Shown here piece after piece: positions 58,807-64,000 of a stretch of 64,000 bases of DNA. The notes beneath the pieces were generated by a model. That model was not told the origin of the DNA. It did no database searches and was given only the letters and a program-made list of their open reading frames with translations. The stretch's first letter is position 1. Each line of letters starts with the position of its first letter. This DNA is from Vibrio maritimus (GTDB lineage Bacteria; Pseudomonadota; Gammaproteobacteria; Enterobacterales; Vibrionaceae), in assembly GCF_021441885.1 (NCBI RefSeq), contig NZ_CP090438.1:744001-808000 (forward strand), written 5' to 3'. The position numbers and the translations under genes are program-made.

Positions 58807-59454
58807 TTATGTCACTTTTCCCAAGATAGAAATCGCCTCATGAATGCCCTCAATGAGCATCTGTGTGCCAATCACAGCAAGAATGAGACCCATCATTTTG
58901 GTGATAACAGACAGCACACTAGGGCCGAGGGCTTTCACGAGTCGCTCGCCTGAAATAAATAGAAAATAGGTAATAGCACAAAGCACACCAAAGCTGATAA
59001 TGGTGATAATTACCTCTGAGATACCGCCCGTTGTAGCGAAGTTCATGGCGGTGGCAATAGTGCCTGGCCCAGCTAAAATGGGCATAGCCAGTGGGGAGAC
59101 AGCAATACTCAATGAGGCGTTTTGTTGAGCATCAGAAGTGGCGGCTTTTTTAGTGGAGTCATGATTGTTCGAGCCTTGCAACATGTTGAAGCCTATCAGG
59201 AACACTAGGATACCGCCGGTGATTCTCAACGCGTATAAGGTGATACCAAACAGGTCAAAGATAAGCTTCCCGCTGACGGCAAAAATCGTAATAAGTAAGA
59301 ATGCCAGCGAGACTGAGCGTAGTGCGATTGCTTTGGTGGTGACTCGATCTTCGTCACCGGTAAGACCCAAGAAAATAGGCGTATTAGCGATAGGGTTCAT
59401 GATAGCAAAAAAGCCCATAAACACGGTGACAATATGAATAATCAGCTCTTTCAT
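58807..59454 (-). CDS. MarC-family inner-membrane protein
   Basis: This 215-residue protein has six membrane helices (about residues 5-28, 40-62, 68-88, 113-135, 140-162 and 186-208) and the MarC/UPF0056 family segments GFFAIMNPIANTPIF and SPLAMPILAGPGTIATAM. The family was linked to antibiotic resistance by name, but no transport function is proven. The start MKELIIHIVTVFMGFF at 59454 is chosen over one 15 codons upstream because the family begins right at the first helix. Not clearly in an operon; yebG on the same strand ends with a terminator first. Confidence 0.88.
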   Translation of the reverse strand: MKELIIHIVTVFMGFFAIMNPIANTPIFLGLTGDEDRVTTKAIALRSVSLAFLLITIFAVSGKLIFDLFGITLYALRITGGILVFLIGFNMLQGSNNHDSTKKAATSDAQQNASLSIAVSPLAMPILAGPGTIATAMNFATTGGISEVIITIISFGVLCAITYFLFISGERLVKALGPSVLSVITKMMGLILAVIGTQMLIEGIHEAISILGKVT

Positions 59455-59514
59455 ATAATTGAAATTCCTAGAGTTGCTATGCAAAGCGAGACAGTTCAAT
59501 CATAGGAGCTTAAA

Positions 59515-59558
59515 ACAAAATAGCCAGTAAAAACCTTGCGGCTTACTGGCTATTTTTA
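59515..59558 (-). terminator. Rho-independent terminator of yebG
   Basis: Perfect 12-bp stem AATAGCCAGTAA/TTACTGGCTATT (59519-59530, 59543-59554) with a 12-bp loop. On the minus strand it is followed by TTTGTTTTA. Confidence 0.75.
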
Positions 59559-59574
59559 TATTTATCTTAGGTGC

Positions 59575-59874
59575 TTAAGCAGCGTCTTCTTCTTCGCTTG
59601 GCTCGTCGACAGCTTTAACCACTTTTGGCTTTTTTGGTGTCGGTTTGCGTTTCGCGCCTAATGCATACAGCACTTCTTCTTTACGCTGTGCAAGATACAA
59701 AGAAAGCTCTTCTTGCTTTTCTTCGTCTTCGATAAGGTTGCTTTCACCTAGCAGAGAAAACAGCTCATCCGCCATATCCAACATTTTGTCATAAGCGTCA
59801 GCTTCTGCTTTAGAGGTAAAAGTCATCTTTTCTTCTCCGTTGCGTTCCACCACGTACTTGACGATTACAGCCAT
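59575..59874 (-). CDS. yebG: YebG-family SOS-inducible protein
   Basis: YebG is a small DNA-damage-inducible protein of unknown function controlled by LexA in E. coli. The 99-residue protein begins MAVIVKYVVERNGEEKMTF, close to E. coli MAVEVKYVVIREGEEKM. The middle is helical (AEADAYDKMLDMADELF), and the C terminus has a basic stretch KRKPTPKKPKVVK and an acidic end EEEDAA. A LexA box 39 bp upstream supports SOS control. Single gene with its own terminator. Confidence 0.94.
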   Translation of the reverse strand: MAVIVKYVVERNGEEKMTFTSKAEADAYDKMLDMADELFSLLGESNLIEDEEKQEELSLYLAQRKEEVLYALGAKRKPTPKKPKVVKAVDEPSEEEDAA

Positions 59875-59912
59875 GGTTAATCCTCTAGATAGTTCAATTT
59901 TGAAAAGTATAA

Positions 59913-59932
59913 TACTGTCTGTTTATACAGAT
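59913..59932 (-). promoter_or_regulatory. LexA box of yebG
   Basis: TACTGTCTGTTTATACAGAT has the CTGT-N8-ACAG core (59915-59918, 59927-59930) of the gamma-proteobacterial SOS box, 39 bp before the yebG start. E. coli yebG is a known LexA target. Confidence 0.88.
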
Positions 59933-59980
59933 GCCAGATCCTATTGTCCAGTCGCGGGCGCAAAAGTGAGACCTGTTTGC

Positions 59981-60889
59981 CTAAATCCTATCCGAGTTGT
60001 TGTCGTCCCAACCTTGGCAGAAATCAATAAAACGTTTAAGGAGTGGGCTCTGGTACTTTTCTTTGTGAACCAATAGCCAAAAACGGCGCTTCATATCCAA
60101 TGAAATTGGGACCTGATGAAGTCGTCCATCGTCGATAGCGGTTTGCGCGGCAAGTTTCGACAGACAAGCTAAGCCTAGGTTGGCGGACACGCTGTTGATA
60201 ATGGCTTCAGTGGTGTTGAGCTCGAAGGCTTCATGCCAGACTTCGATCCTTGGTGCGACGGTGCGTAGGAAAAATTCGCGAGTACCTGAACCTGGTTCAC
60301 GCAGAATCCAATCACTGTTCTCAAGGTCACTCAAAGTAACTTGTTGCTGCTGAGCAAGGGGGTGCTTTGGTGATGTCACGATGCACATTTCATCTTCACT
60401 GAACGGGCGGCTATCTAGCTCTGGGTGCAATGTTTTACCCTCAACCAGACCGATATCCAATTCATAATCGATAAGCTTCTGGCAAATCAGCGCAGTATTA
60501 GAGATGAACAGCTGCTGAGATTTGTGATGATGAGCTTCACGAAAGTCGCTCAAAAGGAATGGCGCCATTTGGTTGCCAACGGTATCACTGGCTCCAATTC
60601 GAAGTATGCCTCGATGACTTTGTTCATCGCTGTAAAGCGATTCAATATCGCGACTACGACATAAAAGTTCGTCGGCGAGAGGCAGAAGTTTCTGTCCTTC
60701 TTGATTGATAACTAAGCGATTGTTAACGCGGTCAAATAGGGCATGACCTATCTGTTTTTCTAGCTCACTCAAGGACATACTGACGGCTGCTTTCGACAGA
60801 AAAAGGGTCTCGGAGGCGGCGGTGAGAGTCTGGTGTTGAGTGACAGCCACAAATACTTTGAGCTGTTTTAGGGAGATATGTGGCTTCAT
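59981..60889 (-). CDS. LysR-family transcriptional regulator, YeiE-like
   Basis: This 302-residue regulator has an N-terminal winged helix (about 1-62, KQLKVFVAVTQHQTLTAASE), then the linker helix and a periplasmic-binding-protein-like effector domain (about 90-295). The segment WILREPGSGTREFF near residue 200 is found in YeiE/CysB-like regulators and is near their effector pocket. YeiE has been linked to sulfite sensing. The gene is divergent from a TDT-family transporter with 96 bp between start codons, the usual layout when a LysR protein controls its neighbour. Effector here is not proven. Confidence 0.88.
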   Translation of the reverse strand: MKPHISLKQLKVFVAVTQHQTLTAASETLFLSKAAVSMSLSELEKQIGHALFDRVNNRLVINQEGQKLLPLADELLCRSRDIESLYSDEQSHRGILRIGASDTVGNQMAPFLLSDFREAHHHKSQQLFISNTALICQKLIDYELDIGLVEGKTLHPELDSRPFSEDEMCIVTSPKHPLAQQQQVTLSDLENSDWILREPGSGTREFFLRTVAPRIEVWHEAFELNTTEAIINSVSANLGLACLSKLAAQTAIDDGRLHQVPISLDMKRRFWLLVHKEKYQSPLLKRFIDFCQGWDDNNSDRI

Positions 60890-60985
60890 GTTCAGTTTAA
60901 CTTAACGTTCGCTTTGAATAATTAGATGTATATAAACATAAGCTAGGTTTACACTTAGCGCAACTGATTATTTGAGGTGATTAAA

Positions 60986-61960
60986 ATGATTGCTACCGTA
61001 AGAAGAGCACACAACAAAGTGAAGGGCGCGCCTACGCCAATGGCAGGTCTCGCCCTTGGCATCGCAAGTTTAGGATGGTGTTGGGAGAATGCACTGCCAT
61101 TCCACCATGTTGCTCAATGGACGGGGGCTGCAATTGCGACAGTGCTGTTAAGTATCCTTGCGTATAAGTACCTGTTTCACAATCACTTGCTACGTCAAGA
61201 TCTTGCTCATCCAGTCGTAGGAAGCGTGGCACCAACGTTTGCGATGGGATCAATGGTGGTCTCTAACTCGGTTGGACAGTTCTTTCCAATTCTGGGTGAT
61301 GGCATCTGGTTAGGTGCTGTGGGGCTGCACATTGTGTTCTTAGCAAGCTTTGTTTATCACAGAGCCCGTAACTTTGAGCTTCACCACATGGTACCAAGCT
61401 GGTTTGTTCCGCCTGTGGGTATTGTGGTCGCCGACGTATCTTTCTCGGGTAACCCAAGCCTTCAGTGGATCGCCGACGCAACACTTTACTTTGGCTTGAT
61501 TACCTATGCTGTGATGCTACCAACAATGATTTATCGTCTGATCTTCACACATGAGATCCCAGACGCAGCGAAACCAACGGTTGCGATTATGGCAGCGCCA
61601 GCAAGTCTCTCTCTTGCCGGATACCTAACAGTGACCGCGCAGCCTTCACCGGTGATCATCGCTCTACTGTTTGGTATTGGTGTGTTGATGACAATGATTA
61701 TCTACCTAGCGTTTTTAAAGTTGCTTCGTCTGCCATTTAGCCCAGGTTATGCCGCATTCACATTCCCTATTGTGATAAGTGCAACGGCACAATACAAATT
61801 GGCTGCGTGGATGGGGACGCAAGGAGCAGCTGCAGAGATGATTAACCAGGTGAGAACCATTGCGAACATCGAACTTGGTATCGCGACCGTCGTGGTAAGT
61901 TATGTTGCGCTTCGCTACCTTGGCGCATATTTACCCAAAGGGATAAGTAACCCAGCGTAA
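60986..61960 (+). CDS. TDT/TehA-SLAC1-family membrane transporter
   Basis: This 324-residue membrane protein belongs to the tellurite-resistance/dicarboxylate transporter family (TDT), which includes TehA, plant SLAC1 anion channels, yeast Ssu1 sulfite pump and Mae1 malate permease. Ten helices are expected, seen in segments such as AGLALGIASLGWCWEN (about 18-33), PVVGSVAPTFAMGSMVV and IVVADVSFSG. The ATG at 60986 has GAGGTG upstream; a GTG three codons earlier is possible. It is divergent from the LysR gene, which supports regulated anion or sulfite efflux as a hypothesis only. Confidence 0.85.
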   Translation: MIATVRRAHNKVKGAPTPMAGLALGIASLGWCWENALPFHHVAQWTGAAIATVLLSILAYKYLFHNHLLRQDLAHPVVGSVAPTFAMGSMVVSNSVGQFFPILGDGIWLGAVGLHIVFLASFVYHRARNFELHHMVPSWFVPPVGIVVADVSFSGNPSLQWIADATLYFGLITYAVMLPTMIYRLIFTHEIPDAAKPTVAIMAAPASLSLAGYLTVTAQPSPVIIALLFGIGVLMTMIIYLAFLKLLRLPFSPGYAAFTFPIVISATAQYKLAAWMGTQGAAAEMINQVRTIANIELGIATVVVSYVALRYLGAYLPKGISNPA

Positions 61961-62049
61961 AGTAGTAAATAAGGCGTCTAAATGGACATGAATACACAGG
62001 GACTGTGTTAATCTTGTGGTAAGGCAAATAGCGAAAGGCGCGACGTCAG

Positions 62050-64000
62050 GTGTTCACCGTTTACCACTCAAATCAAATAGATGTGCTTAAGTCTTTATTG
62101 GTTCAGCTCATCAAGTTGGACCCACTTCAAAACCCATTTGAGAAAGAACAGATTCTGGTACAAAGCCCAGGCATGTCTCAGTGGCTTAAAATGGCGCTGG
62201 CACAAGAGTTTGGTATTGCTGCCAACATTGACTTCCCATTACCCGCGACTTTTATTTGGGATAGGTTTGTTCAAGTACTCGATGGTGTGCCGAAACGCAG
62301 CGCCTTCAATAAAGAGGCGATGACGTGGAAGATCATGCATCTGTTGCCAAAACATCTCGATGACCCAGATTTCGCACCGTTAGCCCAATATCTCAGTGAT
62401 GATAGTGACGCCTCCAAGCGCTACCAGCTTGCTGAAAAAATTGCCGATATTTATGATGGTTATCTGGTGTATCGCCCAGAGTGGATTGCGACGTGGGAAG
62501 CAGGACAAAGTGTTGTTGAGCTAGAGGGCGAGCAGCCTTGGCAACCCAAACTTTGGCAAGCCCTCTATGACCACACGGTGGCACTCGAACAATCGCCTTA
62601 TCATCGCGCTAATCTTTATGAACATTTCATTGATGAGCTAGAAAGCAATAAAGACGTTAAGACCCACGGCTTGAGCCAATTGCCCAAACGACTGTTTGTG
62701 TTCGGTATCTCTTCGCTGCCACCTCGTTACCTTGATGCGTTAAAAGCGTTAGGGGAACACATCGATGTTCACCTAATGTTTACTAACCCTTGTCGTTTCT
62801 ATTGGGGAGAAGTTCGCGACCGAAAATACCTTGCTCGATTAGCCGCGGCGAAACGCAAGCAACTGAGCGACCTCGATAGCTTTGCCTCTAGCCAAGACTG
62901 GCAAGAGGGGGATTGGGCGTTTGCGCAGCAGCTCAAAGGTGACATCGAGGCGAACGTTGACGACGAGTTGCACCTGTCTGAGGTCGGCAATAGTTTGCTG
63001 GCATCGATGGGTAAGTTAGGTCGCGATAATTTATATCTATTGTCTCAGCTTGAATCGAATGAGATAGAGGCGTTTGTAGAAGTCGAGCGCAATACTCTAC
63101 TGCAAAATATTCAAGCGGATATTCTTAACCTCGACGAGCATCAAGATGACACCTTGTTGTTGTCTTCTGAGCATAAACCCTGCATCGAAGCATCGGACAA
63201 CTCGCTCTCTGTGCATGTCTGCCACAGCCCAATGCGTGAAGTGGAGGTTCTCCACGATAATCTGCTCGCGATGTTTGACCGTAACCCAGAGCTAAAACCG
63301 CGCGACATCATTGTGATGGTGGCGGATATTAACGCCTACAGTCCGGCTATCCAGGCGGTATTTGGTAATGCATCCGGTGAGCGTTATATTCCGTTTTCGA
63401 TCTCTGACCGTACGGCGGATAAAGAAAGTCCGTTGCTGAATGCGTTCAATCAACTTTTGCAGTTGCCAGAGCTGCGCTGCACCAGCAGTGAAGTGTTGGA
63501 ACTGCTTGAAGTGCCTGCCATTATGGCTCGTTTCGACATTAATGAGCATGAATTTTCAACCTTGCGCGCGTGGGTCGAAGAGGCTCAAATCCGTTGGGGG
63601 ATCGATGCTCACACTGCCAGTGAGTTTGACCTGCCAGAATTTGGGCAAAACTCGTGGATGTTTGGTATCTCACGCATGCTAGCTGGCTATGCAATCAGCG
63701 AGCAAGCAGGACTCTTAATGGTGGGCGGTGAAGGTATTTCACCTTATGAGCAGACTCAAGGCATGCAGGCGGAAACTGCCGGCAAACTGGCGCAGTTCAT
63801 TGACAAGTTGGCACACTATCGCAGCGCACTCACTCAAACTATGTCGATATCAAGCTGGCAGCAACACATTAATCAGCTGGTGGATGACTTTTTTGCCGTC
63901 GACATTGAAGGCGAGGTCGTCGTGAAGTCGATTCGCGATACCCTGTCCGGGCTCAGTGAGCAGCTTGCAGACGCCCGCTATGATGAGCCGCTATCGCCGA
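62050..64000 (+). CDS. recC: Exodeoxyribonuclease V gamma subunit RecC (N-terminal part; cut by window edge)
   Basis: RecC is the subunit of RecBCD that recognises Chi and splits the DNA duplex in double-strand break repair. About 650 residues are visible of a protein that has 1122 residues in E. coli. The start is a GTG at 62050 (MFTVYHSNQIDVL, like E. coli MLRVYHSNRLDVL). Family segments GMSQWLKMALAQEFGIAAN near residue 40, IDFPLPATFIW, FTNPCRFYWGE near 250, and VCHSPMREVEVLHD with RDIIVMVADI near 420 agree with E. coli. It runs off the right edge without a stop. In E. coli it is followed by ptrA-recB-recD. Confidence 0.96.
   Translation, partial: MFTVYHSNQIDVLKSLLVQLIKLDPLQNPFEKEQILVQSPGMSQWLKMALAQEFGIAANIDFPLPATFIWDRFVQVLDGVPKRSAFNKEAMTWKIMHLLPKHLDDPDFAPLAQYLSDDSDASKRYQLAEKIADIYDGYLVYRPEWIATWEAGQSVVELEGEQPWQPKLWQALYDHTVALEQSPYHRANLYEHFIDELESNKDVKTHGLSQLPKRLFVFGISSLPPRYLDALKALGEHIDVHLMFTNPCRFYWGEVRDRKYLARLAAAKRKQLSDLDSFASSQDWQEGDWAFAQQLKGDIEANVDDELHLSEVGNSLLASMGKLGRDNLYLLSQLESNEIEAFVEVERNTLLQNIQADILNLDEHQDDTLLLSSEHKPCIEASDNSLSVHVCHSPMREVEVLHDNLLAMFDRNPELKPRDIIVMVADINAYSPAIQAVFGNASGERYIPFSISDRTADKESPLLNAFNQLLQLPELRCTSSEVLELLEVPAIMARFDINEHEFSTLRAWVEEAQIRWGIDAHTASEFDLPEFGQNSWMFGISRMLAGYAISEQAGLLMVGGEGISPYEQTQGMQAETAGKLAQFIDKLAHYRSALTQTMSISSWQQHINQLVDDFFAVDIEGEVVVKSIRDTLSGLSEQLADARYDEPLSP

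Noticed and set aside
1..64000. Mobile elements, CRISPR arrays, tRNA or rRNA genes
   Set aside because: I found no transposase, terminal repeats, regularly spaced repeats, or tRNA-like cloverleaf with conserved loops in the intergenic regions.

Overview
The window is a stretch of a Vibrio chromosome. This is inferred from gene content and order: the sodium-driven polar flagellar motor genes pomA-pomB sit between xseB-ispA-dxs and thiI, toxR-toxS are divergent from htpG, two polar flagellin genes are paired, and several small families common in Vibrio are present (DUF2066, DUF2069, DUF2897, DUF2956, DUF2919, TIGR03503). Almost all genes are intact housekeeping genes. I see no rRNA, tRNA, insertion sequence, prophage or CRISPR array. 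The species is not resolved.

Layout: 1-1.5 kb is the 5' part of copA (minus strand, cut by the left edge) behind a textbook CueR promoter. 1.7-6.3 kb holds gltX and the isoprenoid operon xseB-ispA-dxs. 6.6-10.1 kb has pomA, pomB and thiI. 10.2-15.9 kb has mltD, gloB, a yafS-type methyltransferase, rnhA, dnaQ and a TIGR03503 membrane protein. 16-20.2 kb is fadE-gmhA-yafJ, the same neighbourhood as in E. coli. 20.3-30.1 kb is purM-purN, upp, uraA, DUF2066, then the minus-strand bepA-arsC-wrbA-DUF2069 group and a TusA-like gene with perM. The usual hda gene is not found between uraA and the arsC/bepA genes.

30.1-37.9 kb is the accessory part. It is an AT-rich four-gene minus-strand operon: a BvgS/VieS-type hybrid sensor kinase with two periplasmic solute-binding domains, a VieA-like REC-EAL-REC-LuxR response regulator and c-di-GMP phosphodiesterase, a 104-residue protein I do not recognise, and a chemoreceptor. 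A 424-bp non-coding gap with a palindrome follows. It lies between perM and bcp and is the best candidate for a little-described system: a phosphorelay that could join nutrient sensing, c-di-GMP turnover and chemotaxis.

37.9-46.6 kb returns to core genes: bcp, gcvR, dapA-bamC, DUF2897, an M15 peptidase, dapE-yffB, a small winged-helix protein, a DUF4156 lipoprotein, DUF2956, DUF2919 and a Dyp-type peroxidase. 46.7-49.2 kb has two flagellins, each behind a sigma-28-like promoter. 49.3-55.2 kb has a SelW-like protein, toxS-toxR, htpG (sigma-32-like promoter), adk (structured leader) and hemH. 55.3-64 kb has a POT peptide transporter, rfaH, dapD, a MarC-family protein, yebG (LexA box), a YeiE-like LysR regulator divergent from a TDT-family transporter, and recC cut by the right edge.

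Regulatory sites recognised by eye are the CueR, FadR, PurR, LexA, sigma-32 and sigma-28 sites, each in front of the gene that the known regulon predicts, which supports both the gene calls and the sites.
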